Of a DNA stretch of 64,000 nt, positions 18,590 through 26,413 are shown piece after piece. The notes below the pieces were generated by a model. That model did not search any database, was not told the origin of the DNA, and saw only the letters and a list, made by a program, of their open reading frames with translations. The position numbers and the translations under genes are program-made. The stretch is from NCBI GenBank assembly GCA_964509475.1, contig CAZDXJ010000001.1:27569-91568 (forward strand), written 5' to 3'. Source of the stretch: CAZDXJ01 sp964509475 (GTDB taxonomy: Bacteria; Pseudomonadota; Gammaproteobacteria; Methylococcales; Methylomonadaceae). Every line of letters starts with the position of its first letter. The stretch's first letter is position 1.

Positions 18590-19313
18590 ACTGACATTAT
18601 ACCTTCGTTCAGCACTTTTTCAGTTTTGCCTGATTATTTCCACACTGTTTTTTTGCCCAATCATGTTGGCAGCGATAATTTTTCCTGTTTCCATACGCTT
18701 TAAAATTGCCAAATTATGGGTTCGGTTTAATTTGTGGGCGGTTTATTTTTTTTGCGGTTTGAGTTATCAGGTTGAAGGACTGGAAAATATTCCCAAACAG
18801 GGTAATGCGATTATTCTGAGCAAGCATCAGTCAGCCTGGGAAACACTGGCATTGCAACTATTTTTTCCCGATGTGGTCTTTTTGCTCAAAAGGGAATTGC
18901 TTTGGCTTCCGTTTTGGGGATGGGCGATGGCAACGCTTAAACCCATCGCGATTGACAGGAGTTCCCAAAGGGAAGCCTTGCGCAATTTATTGGAGCAAGG
19001 TGCGGCAAGATTAAAGGAAGGTCTATGGATCATAATCTTTCCAGAAGGAACGCGGGTTGCTCCCGGCAAGAAAAGAAAATTCAACGCCGGCGGGGTACTT
19101 TTGGCGCAGCGCACAGGTTATCCGATTGTACCGGTAGCGCATAATGCGGGTGAATTCTGGCCACGATACAGTTTTTTAAAATACCCCGGTGTCATCAAGG
19201 TAAAAATTGGCCCACCGATTGATGTGGCCGGAAAAAAGGCTGGAGTATTGAATGACGAGGTTTATAGCTGGATAAGTCACGCAATGTCAGAGATCAGTGT
19301 TTTTGAAAGATAA
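18555..19313 (+). CDS. 1-acyl-sn-glycerol-3-phosphate acyltransferase (PlsC-like)
   Basis: This roughly 250-residue protein belongs to the PlsC acyltransferase family that makes phosphatidic acid at the inner membrane. It has the catalytic SKHQSAWE (H-x4-E form of HX4D) and FPEGTR motifs and an N-terminal hydrophobic helix. The start is uncertain: ATG codons at 18555 and 18558 and a TTG at 18543 all lie inside gmhB and none has a clear ribosome site. Coupling to gmhB is likely. Confidence 0.9.
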   Translation: MMPLNTSCQNSKLTLYLRSALFQFCLIISTLFFCPIMLAAIIFPVSIRFKIAKLWVRFNLWAVYFFCGLSYQVEGLENIPKQGNAIILSKHQSAWETLALQLFFPDVVFLLKRELLWLPFWGWAMATLKPIAIDRSSQREALRNLLEQGAARLKEGLWIIIFPEGTRVAPGKKRKFNAGGVLLAQRTGYPIVPVAHNAGEFWPRYSFLKYPGVIKVKIGPPIDVAGKKAGVLNDEVYSWISHAMSEISVFER

Positions 19314-19518
19314 AAAGTAATGTCTCGCTCTCGTGTTTTGTTGATGCGAAGCATTGAGTTACAGTCTGCGTGGGTGTGAATGTGAAACATGAATCGCCCG
19401 GCACCGTGTTTTTTTAGGTATCGCGTTATGAAAACCTTTGCCGCAAACAGGGTGCCAGACCCTACAGGCAGGCCTGATCAAGCGCAGCGGATCAGCTTTG
19501 AGCGCGGCCTTTTTGGAG

Positions 19519-19606
19519 CCACGAAAAGCACGAACATCACGAAAGTTTTTCTGTTCAGCGTCTTCACCGGAGGAAGTGTACTTATTATCTTTTGTGTTTT
19601 TCGTGG
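19519..19606. repeat. Inverted repeat with CACGAAAA-type arms
   Basis: The left arm CCACGAAAAGCAC (19519-19531) pairs with the right arm GTGTTTTTCGTGG (19594-19606) with one mismatch. The left arm is followed by a similar CACGAA unit. Sequences of this type occur as dispersed elements in many bacterial genomes; mobility is not demonstrated here. Confidence 0.5.
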
Positions 19607-19656
19607 TTAATTCATTGATATTCAAAATTCGCAACCTGTCTGCCGGCAGGCAGGTG
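19607..19656 (+). repeat. Dispersed repeat, copy A
   Basis: About 47 bases starting TTAATTCATTGATAT and containing CCTGTCTGCCGGCAGGCA match 20260-20310 with only a few differences. The CTGCCGGCAG core is itself palindromic. The two copies flank the lipoprotein gene in the same orientation. Confidence 0.75.
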
Positions 19657-19761
19657 TGGCCGCGTGCAATATGCCTTTATTAATGGTAATAATTCTTGCG
19701 TGGATGAGAAGCGGTCTGGCATTGTGCAAATAATATTTTTTGGAGTTTTACGGTATTTCAT

Positions 19762-20166
19762 ATGAGAAGATTAGTAATTGTATTTTTTATATTGTTGTTA
19801 ACGGCTTGTGGCGAAGAAAAAAAACAGTACGAACAGGCGGTGTTGGCTCAAATGCAAGATGATCAGGATATAAAAGACTATAATATCGATCCGGAAACGA
19901 TGACGGAATGTGTCGTTGACCTGACATCAAAAAAAATGCCGGGAATTGTATCGATTGATCCACGGCGAGAACCTTATTATATCGCTTACAGTAAATTGAT
20001 TTCGGTCAAAACCAGTAAAGACCCAAGAAAAACCTTACAAGAGATTCATGAAGCATTTGGTTCTACAGCTGAAGTACGAAAAGCTCTGAACAATTATTCT
20101 TCGGGTGTTATGGAATGTATAACAGCCTTGGTTTCCAAATCCGAAAAAGAACAAAGTGAACTTTGA
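19762..20166 (+). CDS. Putative lipoprotein of unknown function
   Basis: The 134-residue product has a short hydrophobic leader ending in a lipobox (LTAC, Cys16), so it should be a lipid-anchored envelope protein. The mature part is acidic and mostly helical, with two further cysteines that might form a disulfide (one in TECVVD, one in MECITAL). I recognise no family. It stands alone between two direct repeats and could have been acquired or moved with them. Confidence 0.75.
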   Translation: MRRLVIVFFILLLTACGEEKKQYEQAVLAQMQDDQDIKDYNIDPETMTECVVDLTSKKMPGIVSIDPRREPYYIAYSKLISVKTSKDPRKTLQEIHEAFGSTAEVRKALNNYSSGVMECITALVSKSEKEQSEL

Positions 20167-20259
20167 CTTTTAGAATCAATCAACTATAAGCCCGGTACGT
20201 TCAAACAGCTCGTCTATTATGGGTTATGATATTGATTTTCAATACAAAGAATACAGCTC

Positions 20260-20355
20260 TTAATTCATTGATATGCAAAATCCGCAAACCTGTCTGCCGG
20301 CAGGCAAGCGTTTCGTTCCGAAGGTTGCTCCATTTTCGCATTCGTAACTGTGCAG
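20260..20355 (+). repeat. Dispersed repeat, copy B
   Basis: The first 50 bases match copy A at 19607-19656. From about 20284 onward it also matches 41421-41490 (GCAAACCTGTCTGC, then AGGTTGCT.CATTTT and TTCGTAACTG) with scattered differences and a 1-nt indel. Confidence 0.75.
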
Positions 20356-20411
20356 GGTAACAATCGTTCACGGGATTAGCCAATTGATTCATCTGTGGTT
20401 CAGCTCTGTAG

Positions 20412-20458
20412 GTGCGGATTTATCCAGCCCTTCATTGAAGAGCTGGATAAATCCGCAC
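20412..20458. repeat. Long palindrome, copy 1
   Basis: Two perfect 17-bp arms (20412-20428 and 20442-20458; GTGCGGATTT... inverted) enclose a loop that itself pairs (CTTCA-T-TGAAG), leaving only one mismatch across the whole 47-nt structure. The same 47 bases occur at 41236-41282. It could form an extended hairpin in DNA or RNA. Confidence 0.85.
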
Positions 20459-20837
20459 AGTACGACAAGCCGCACCGGCACCCAAATCATTTAATGGCAG
20501 TGGCTCCGATGGCCGGTTCATTTTCCGCATCCGTGACCGCGCAGAGTATACATAGGATATAATCACAGGTTGCACCGCTTTTCTCAGGCTCTACACCAAA
20601 AATACTCATGAATCAAGTTCATGCTGTAAAAATACAAAAATTATGTGGGTTTTAGCAAGTAAGTTCACATTTTTTAGGTTGTTTTATCCGCTCAGACTGC
20701 TAGAATGAAAGCTAAAGATTCTTTTAGCGATTTGAATTGTTTTTTTGAAGGATAGAGGCGGCACAGCAACCGCCTTTTGGCAAATTATAGATTTTTTCAG
20801 TAATTTTAGTCTCTTATAAAAAGAGAGACTGGATTCA

Positions 20838-21278
20838 ATGGACAGGTCAGTTGAAAAGACAGGTGGGGCATTGAATAATACATTCCGTGGGTTTACTCTG
20901 GTCGAGTTGCTTATTGTGGTAGCTATTGTAGGCATTATCACTTCCATCGGCTATCCTGCCTATCAGGAATTTCTGATGAAAGGGCGGCGTTCGGATGCTA
21001 AAATTGCCCTGACCCAGGGCGCGGCACTCCAGGAAAAAGATTTTTATGAACACGGCGCTTATGAAAGTAATGCAAATTTGCTTTGGCCGCCTAATGGCAA
21101 GTCTGCACAAGGCTATTATACCATGAGTATCAGTTTGTCGGGAGGAGGGGGCAGCACCCCGCATTTTACCTTGACAGCTACAGCGACCGGCACCCAAATC
21201 AAAGACAGTTCGTGTCAAAGTTTTTCACTGGACGATTTGGGTAACAAAACTTCCAGTCCGGGCAGTGATTGCTGGTGA
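20838..21278 (+). CDS. pilE: Type IV pilin-like protein (PilE family)
   Basis: The product carries the type III prepilin signature, G-FTLVELLIVVAIVGI, where PilD cleaves after Gly and the Glu at +5 is present. The C-terminal part has a Cys pair compatible with the D-loop disulfide. The ATG at 20838 gives a long 18-residue leader. An in-frame TTG at 20871, 4 bases after AGGTGG, would give a usual 7-residue leader (MNNTFRG) and may be the true start. In this cluster the protein is probably a minor pilin. Confidence 0.87.
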   Translation: MDRSVEKTGGALNNTFRGFTLVELLIVVAIVGIITSIGYPAYQEFLMKGRRSDAKIALTQGAALQEKDFYEHGAYESNANLLWPPNGKSAQGYYTMSISLSGGGGSTPHFTLTATATGTQIKDSSCQSFSLDDLGNKTSSPGSDCW

Positions 21279-21283
21279 TAGCC

Positions 21284-21841
21284 ATGATGCGTGGATTTAC
21301 CCTGCCGGAATTGCTGATTACCGTAACCCTTGTTGCAATTACTCTGGCAATTGGGCTTCCATCCATGAAAAGCGCGATTCAAAATACACGCCGCGCCACC
21401 CATGTCAATGCACTGGTGACGGATGTCAAACAGACACGCAATGAGGCCATTGCACGCGGTGAATTTGTGGTAATCTGCCGCCGTAATGCGGCCGGAACTG
21501 CTTGTGGCGGCAACGGCGGTCATTGGGAAGATGGCTGGATTATCTTTGTCGATCAGAATCGGGACGGTGTTTTTAACGATAACGGCAGTGCGCCGGTGTG
21601 CGAACTGAATGCTGAAAACCGGCTTAAAGAAGATTGCCTGCTGAAACGGCGTGAGCCGCTGGAAAGCGGCACCTTGCGTTATCCGCATAAGGCGATCGTG
21701 TTTGACACACGCGGTTTCGCTGCAGGCTATAACGGTACGTTTACTTTTTGCGATGTGCGCGGCAATACCCAGGCGCGTTACCGGACATTACAAAACTCTG
21801 GGCGGCTGGCGATAGCGGCATCGGGGGCGGCGTGTCCGTGA
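21284..21841 (+). CDS. Minor pilin, FimT/GspH family
   Basis: The 185-residue protein starts MMRGFTLPELLITVTLVAI, a class III prepilin leader with a very short N-terminus, followed by a GspH/FimT pseudopilin domain. Several cysteines lie in the globular part. FimT-type minor pilins help prime pilus assembly and in some species bind DNA for uptake. The ATG at 21284 is preferred to an upstream TTG that overlaps the preceding gene. Confidence 0.9.
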   Translation: MMRGFTLPELLITVTLVAITLAIGLPSMKSAIQNTRRATHVNALVTDVKQTRNEAIARGEFVVICRRNAAGTACGGNGGHWEDGWIIFVDQNRDGVFNDNGSAPVCELNAENRLKEDCLLKRREPLESGTLRYPHKAIVFDTRGFAAGYNGTFTFCDVRGNTQARYRTLQNSGRLAIAASGAACP

Positions 21842-21853
21842 TCGGGAGGCGGT

Positions 21854-22357
21854 ATGAATAAACAAGCCGGTTTCACATTGATCGAGGTTTTGATTTCAGC
21901 GGTTTTGCTGGCCGTTGGTTTATTGGGCGTGGCGGCTTTGCAAACCACTGCGACGAAATTGACCTATGAAGCCAATTTGCGTGCCAAGGCGGTCTTGCTG
22001 GCTTATGATATGGTGGATCGGATGCGTGCCAATATGGATTATAGCAATATCACGTCATCGGGGGTGCAATTTTATCCGTTTTACAATGGCATCGACACAA
22101 CGCAGAATTACACCAATCAAAACTGCTCCCAGGATGACGGTACCCCCAGCGCAACAGGCTGCACCCAGCAACAGATGGCGCAATACGATGCCTGGCGCTG
22201 GGCCCAGGATATCCAGGCGGCCTTGCCGGATGGCGTTGGCACGGTGAAGCAACAGATTAATCTTGCCGGAAACCCGTTTTATACCATAAAAATTACTTGG
22301 GATGATTTGGGTACTGCAACCGATGTGGACACTGTAACCTTGACGATTCAGCCATGA
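21854..22357 (+). CDS. pilV: Minor pilin PilV
   Basis: This 167-residue protein opens MNKQAGFTLIEVLISAVLLAVGLLG, the PilV leader and helix, including the prepilin Gly|Phe cleavage site and Glu5. The rest is a small globular domain with a Cys pair. PilV, PilW and PilX form the priming tip complex of the pilus. A GGGAGG site precedes the ATG and its stop overlaps pilW by 4 bp. Confidence 0.92.
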   Translation: MNKQAGFTLIEVLISAVLLAVGLLGVAALQTTATKLTYEANLRAKAVLLAYDMVDRMRANMDYSNITSSGVQFYPFYNGIDTTQNYTNQNCSQDDGTPSATGCTQQQMAQYDAWRWAQDIQAALPDGVGTVKQQINLAGNPFYTIKITWDDLGTATDVDTVTLTIQP

Positions 22358-23259
22358 ACAAGCAAACCGGCTACACCTTGATTGAACTGTTGATCGGATT
22401 GTTGCTTGGCGTCTTTTTGATGGCCGGCGCAATCGGTATTATGAACAATCTGGCACGCAGTTATGCCTTGCGTGATAGTATGTCGCGGATGCAGGAAGAT
22501 GCCCGTTACGCCATCGAGGTGTTATCGCGTGAACTGCGTCATGCCGGTTTTATGGCGTTTCCCAGAACGGATACGCAAGATGGAGTTTTTGCTTCGCAAA
22601 CAGCAACTCTGGGCGGTTTGAACATGACTGTACCGGTCGGCGCCATGATTTACGGCGGTGGCGGTTTGCCGGACTGGTTGGTCGTGCGCTATCAGGCCAG
22701 TGAGGATAAGGATTTGGAGGAAAGCTTGTGTTTTGGCGGCTCTACAGCCGCTTCCTCACTGTCGCCGCTTATTGGCGATTATCTGGCTCCGAAGGTCAAC
22801 GCCGTTGTCACCGAACGCTTTTATGTGGAGGGCAATGCCTTGAAATGCGACAGCCGCCTGGATTATTATGATCCGGCGACCGGAACTTCGCATTTCCAGG
22901 AAAAAAATGCCAACACCCTGATTGAAAATGTTGAAACCCTGCGTGTTTTGTATGGCGTCAATACCGATACAACGACACCGGAAAGCTATCTGCCCAATAA
23001 ATATGTGGATGCGGCGGTTGTGGCGGCGGCAACGACAGCTTCACCCGCCGTTGGGGATGGCGGCTGGAAGGATGTGCGCAGTGTGCGCATCAGTTTGCTT
23101 TTGCGCTCCAACAGCGATAGTTTTTCCGATGCCGTTACCACTTCGGTTGCTATCAACGGTGGCAAGGTGGTCAACATTGCCAATACTGATCAAAAGCGTT
23201 TATACCGGGAATTTACGACTACAGTAATGTTGCGGAATGCGGCTTTAAACGGTTCGTGA
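22354..23259 (+). CDS. pilW: Minor pilin PilW
   Basis: The 301-residue product begins MNKQTGYTLIELLIGLLLGVF (prepilin signature with Tyr at +1) and has the long PilW globular domain. It overlaps pilV by ATGA, which suggests translational coupling. PilW is part of the pilus-priming minor pilin complex. Length is ordinary for the family. Confidence 0.93.
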   Translation: MNKQTGYTLIELLIGLLLGVFLMAGAIGIMNNLARSYALRDSMSRMQEDARYAIEVLSRELRHAGFMAFPRTDTQDGVFASQTATLGGLNMTVPVGAMIYGGGGLPDWLVVRYQASEDKDLEESLCFGGSTAASSLSPLIGDYLAPKVNAVVTERFYVEGNALKCDSRLDYYDPATGTSHFQEKNANTLIENVETLRVLYGVNTDTTTPESYLPNKYVDAAVVAAATTASPAVGDGGWKDVRSVRISLLLRSNSDSFSDAVTTSVAINGGKVVNIANTDQKRLYREFTTTVMLRNAALNGS

Positions 23260-23271
23260 ACAGGAGGCGAT

Positions 23272-23835
23272 ATGGCTGACAATGAACGGGGTGCGGTCTT
23301 GATTTTAACGCTGGTGATTTTGTTGATGATGACGGCCTATGGGGTCGTGAGTACCCGCGATGCCAAGACCCAGTTGCAGATTGCCGGCAACACCCAGACC
23401 TATACCCAGGCCTTGGGCGGCGCCGAAGGTGTCTTGAGCAAGACGGAACAGACCGTTCGTTGTTTGTTGACTCCGCCAGGCAATGGCACGGTCCCGCCAA
23501 CCATTGTGAATGCAGCGCCCAGTTTTGTACCCAGTCCGCTCGATACATCCCAACAAAATCTGCTTGCCACGGTGTATCCGGGTCAGTCTTGTGTTGACGG
23601 CGCCTTCGGCGGCGGCACTTTATTAAGTGCATCGGATTTAGGCCAATACGCCATTACGGTGGATCTGCTTAAAGAAACAAAAACACCTTGTGGCAGCAAT
23701 AATAAAAATCCGCCTGATCCCAATCTGTTGCTGCGCATTGATATATTGAGCATTACGGTGGGTGACAGCAACAATGGACGGGGGCAGCGCAAGGTGGGCA
23801 GCAAGTATGCAGTGGTGGCGGATGAAAATTGTTAA
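23272..23835 (+). CDS. pilX: Minor pilin PilX
   Basis: The 187-residue protein matches PilX by its N-terminal helix (RGAVLILTLVILLMMTAYG, lacking the usual Glu5, as in PilX/GspK types) and the following AGNTQTYTQAL-GGAE segment. An AGGAGG site precedes the ATG. In most gammaproteobacteria pilX is followed by the large adhesin pilY1; here it is followed by an unrelated repeat protein. Confidence 0.9.
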   Translation: MADNERGAVLILTLVILLMMTAYGVVSTRDAKTQLQIAGNTQTYTQALGGAEGVLSKTEQTVRCLLTPPGNGTVPPTIVNAAPSFVPSPLDTSQQNLLATVYPGQSCVDGAFGGGTLLSASDLGQYAITVDLLKETKTPCGSNNKNPPDPNLLLRIDILSITVGDSNNGRGQRKVGSKYAVVADENC

Positions 23836-23934
23836 TCATTTGACAATTTTAAAAAAGTGTTAAGAAAATAGGGGTATTTTTTAATTGAACGCGCTATAAT
23901 CGGAATGGGTTTTTTATTTTTCAGGGGGTATATT

Positions 23935-25079
23935 ATGAACATAAAACGATTAAAAAAATCCCTCCCGCTTTCCATTGCCACCATATTGTTGGGTTATTCA
24001 GGCGTGAGCATGGCCGTTGTTGACAAAATCAAGCTCTGCCACCGTTCGGGAGGTTCCGAAGTAACCATTGAAGTAGATGATGATGGCTATTATAACGGGC
24101 ATATCAATCATCCGGCGGATACGCTGGGTGCTTGCGATGCCAGTGATTCAGGGGCAGCACCGGATTCGGGGAATTTGCCGCCGGACAGCAGTTCTCTGCC
24201 ACCGATGGATTATGTGGTGCCTGGCTGTGCCAGTAATATAAAGACCGATTTATGCGATCAGGTTTATGAAACGGTGGATTCGTCTTATTTTGACGATTCT
24301 TCGGATTTTAAACATTTTGATTCTTCCGATGTTGCCGATTCTTCGTCCGAGCTTTATACGGTCTGTTCCACATGGGATTTTTCCAGCCGCAAGATGTTGA
24401 TCTGCCATAATGGGCAGACGCTCAATATTGCCAACCAGGGCGCTTGTAACGGGCATTTTCCAAATCATGTCGATGATTATGTCGGGCCGTGTTTGAGCGA
24501 CAGCGGTAATGTCGAGCAAAATCAGGAAAATCAAAGTTGCAAGAATTCCGACGCCAATACTGCTTTTTTTGTATCGCATGAGCAATATGCCTCTGACAGC
24601 GGTGTGGCTCAAACTGTTGATGATTGCGGCGGTTTTCCGATTCCTCCAGACCCAGGCAGTTCCTCCGGCGCTTCCAGCGGCGGCAGCTCGTCAGGCGGCA
24701 GTTCCTCCGGCGCTTCCAGCGGCGGCAGCTCGTCAGGCGGCAGTTCCTCCGGCGCTTCCAGCGGCGGTAGCTCGTCAGGTGGCAGTTCCTCCGGTACTTC
24801 CAGCGGCGGTAGCTCGTCAGGTGGCAGTTCCTCCGGTACTTCCAGCGGCGGNNNNNNNNNNNNNNNNNNNNNNNNNNNNNNNNNNNNNNNNNNNNNNNNN
24901 NNNNNNNNNNNNNNNNNNNNNNNNNNNNNNNNNNNNNNNNNNNNNNNNNNNCTTCCAGCGGCGGCAGCTCGTCAGGTGGCAGTTCCTCCGGTACTTCCAG
25001 CGGCGGTAGCTCGTCAGGCGGTTTAGCGCCGGCAACCGGACATCCCGGACGGTTTAATTGGCGGGAAATATTCCATTAA
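23935..25079 (+). CDS. Secreted Ser/Gly-repeat protein with two Cys/His modules (interrupted by an assembly gap)
   Basis: I do not recognise a named family. A signal peptide (cleavage after VSMA, near residue 27) is followed by two similar modules, residues about 31-67 and 153-186. Each reads C-H, then G, an Ile-rich strand, G-H, H, D, G and C. They are separated by an Asp/Ser-rich region, and in-frame 14-residue tandem repeats of Gly and Ser follow. A 100-N gap (24852-24951) cuts the repeats. Beyond it the frame that keeps the Ser/Gly repeats ends at 25079 with a short basic/aromatic tail. True length and C-terminus depend on the missing sequence. It follows pilX and precedes a radical SAM gene. 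Confidence 0.72.
24679..25022 (+). repeat. 42-bp in-frame tandem repeat array (contains gap)
   Basis: Four complete 42-bp units lie before the gap (24679-24720, 24721-24762, 24763-24804, 24805-24846), encoding a 14-residue Gly/Ser unit with Ala or Thr at one position. At least one full and one partial unit follow it (24960-25022). The units are nearly identical, which explains the assembly gap and makes copy-number change likely. Confidence 0.92.
24852..24951. other. Assembly gap of 100 N
   Basis: Exactly 100 N residues, the usual placeholder for a gap of unknown size, lie inside the tandem repeat. The reading frame cannot be carried across by coordinates. Confidence 0.99.
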
Positions 25080-25091
25080 CCGTATTTTTAG

Positions 25092-25117
25092 CATCCGTTT
25101 CCATCAGGAAACGGATG
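25092..25117 (+). other. Hairpin between repeat-protein and radical SAM genes
   Basis: CATCCGTTTCC and GGAAACGGATG form a perfect 11-bp stem with a 4-nt loop, 13 bp after the repeat-protein stop. There is no T run, so it is more likely an mRNA stability or processing element than a strong terminator. Confidence 0.6.
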
Positions 25118-25151
25118 TGCCAGGTCGGGTCTCCGCTTTTTGGAGCAAGAG

Positions 25152-26306
25152 ATGAAATTAAGGGATTATCTGTTCCTCGTTGCTCCAAAAATTCCGGCTT
25201 ATCGCTTTTCCCGATATACGGGGCGGCAGGTCGCCGCCCCGCTTACCTTGACGTTTTCCGTTACCGCAGCCTGCCAGAGCCGGTGCAAGACCTGTAACAT
25301 CGGCAACGTTTATCTTGCCGATCCGGCTATTGCAAAAAACAATCTGTGCATTGATGAAATTGAAGCGGTTTTCAAGTCTTTGGGATCGGTTTATTTCTTT
25401 AATGTTTCGGGCGGCGAGCCGTTTATGCGCCCGGATCTGGCTGAAATTATTCGTATGGCTTGCATACATTTACAGCCGAAATTGATTCATATTCCAACCA
25501 ATGCGATAGCGCCACAATTCATTGAAAAAACGACGCTGAAAATTCTGGCTTATATGGATGAGTTGTTACCGGATTCGGTGCCTTTATCCATTAAACCTTC
25601 CATTGACGGTATTGGTGAAGATCATGACGAAGTGCGTGGAAAAAAAGGCAATTTCAAGCTGTTGCAGAAAACGATTGCTTTGTTACGGGCTATCCGCCGT
25701 GAACATCCGCGCCTGCATGTTGATTTGGGGACGGTGATTTCCAATTATAATCTCGACAAACTGGATCAGATCGAGGACTGGGTGCATCAGCAGGGCATCG
25801 AGTCCTACCGGCATGAGATTGCCGAACAACGCGCCGAGTTTCATAATATCGGCGATCCGATCACACCCACAGCCGAAGTTTATGAATCCTTGATTCAGCG
25901 CTTCAAAAAAGAAATTATCCGTAATATCAAAACCAAGGCTTTTTTGACCCGCACTACCGAAGCGGTACGTCTGGTTTATTATGATGTTGCTGTTGATATT
26001 TTACGACAACAGCGCCAAGTGACGCCTTGTTATGCCGGGTTTTCCAATATCCATTTGAATTATGACGGAGAATTGTGGCCGTGTTGCGTTTTGGGTGGCG
26101 AGCAAGGCTTGGGTAATGTACGCGATTGGGATTATGATATCCAGGCTTTGTTACGTGGTGATTTGGCTAAGGAGTCCCGCCGTTATATTGCCGACGGCCG
26201 TTGCGCCTGTCCGTTGGCCAATCAATGGTTGAACAATATATTGTTGACCCCGAAACACATGCTGAAGGTTCTTTATACCTTATTGTTTACATTCAATATT
26301 CGGTAA
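25152..26306 (+). CDS. Radical SAM protein with SPASM-like C-terminus
   Basis: The 384-residue protein has the radical SAM iron-sulfur motif CQSRCKTC (C-x3-C-x2-C) near residue 42, the SAM-binding GGEP motif and, near the C-terminus, more cysteines (C..CC..C-x-C between about residues 295 and 360) typical of SPASM/twitch auxiliary clusters. Such enzymes modify peptides, carbohydrates or lipids. The ATG at 25152 follows a GGAG site. It lies between a secreted repeat protein and glycosyltransferases, so either a peptide or a glycan precursor is a possible substrate; this is inference. Confidence 0.88.
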   Translation: MKLRDYLFLVAPKIPAYRFSRYTGRQVAAPLTLTFSVTAACQSRCKTCNIGNVYLADPAIAKNNLCIDEIEAVFKSLGSVYFFNVSGGEPFMRPDLAEIIRMACIHLQPKLIHIPTNAIAPQFIEKTTLKILAYMDELLPDSVPLSIKPSIDGIGEDHDEVRGKKGNFKLLQKTIALLRAIRREHPRLHVDLGTVISNYNLDKLDQIEDWVHQQGIESYRHEIAEQRAEFHNIGDPITPTAEVYESLIQRFKKEIIRNIKTKAFLTRTTEAVRLVYYDVAVDILRQQRQVTPCYAGFSNIHLNYDGELWPCCVLGGEQGLGNVRDWDYDIQALLRGDLAKESRRYIADGRCACPLANQWLNNILLTPKHMLKVLYTLLFTFNIR

Positions 26307-26413
26307 AGTAACGAAAGGATTTTTTCAAACATAAAAGAGGCAGGACTTATTTCGCCCGACAAAAAACATGCTATTGACAATTGGATTTTTCATAATGCGG
26401 CATCGGCTCAGCA

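Larger units (their letters stand above)
19314..19761. repeat. Repeat-rich intergenic region
   Basis: I see no gene here. 19389-19458 resembles the reverse complement of 41348-41418. 19519-19531 and 19594-19606 are a 13-bp inverted pair (CCACGAAAAGCAC type, one mismatch). 19607-19656 is a direct repeat of sequence near 20260. The region looks like remnants of dispersed non-coding repeats. Confidence 0.65.
20167..20837. repeat. Repeat-rich intergenic region upstream of the pilin operon
   Basis: I see no gene here. It holds a repeat of the 19607 family (20260-20355), a long palindrome (20412-20458), a partial third copy of the repeat tail (20511-20544), a GGCGG/CCGCC hairpin (20757-20774) followed by four T residues, and an AGTCTCT/AGAGACT hairpin (20808-20830) directly before pilE. 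Confidence 0.65.

Noticed and set aside
19389..19683. Short open frames in the intergenic repeat region
   Set aside because: They lie across non-coding repeats, lack ribosome sites and have no recognisable protein pattern.
20757..20830. Cyclic-di-GMP riboswitch upstream of the pilin operon
   Set aside because: Two small hairpins are present, but the conserved GEMM-type sequences are not.
24679..25022. CRISPR array
   Set aside because: The 42-bp repeats are contiguous without spacers and encode Gly/Ser in frame; they are coding repeats.
24852..25026. Alternative Ala/Pro/Arg-rich reading after the N gap
   Set aside because: That frame results only from the arbitrary 100-N length; the Ser/Gly frame continues to a stop at 25079.
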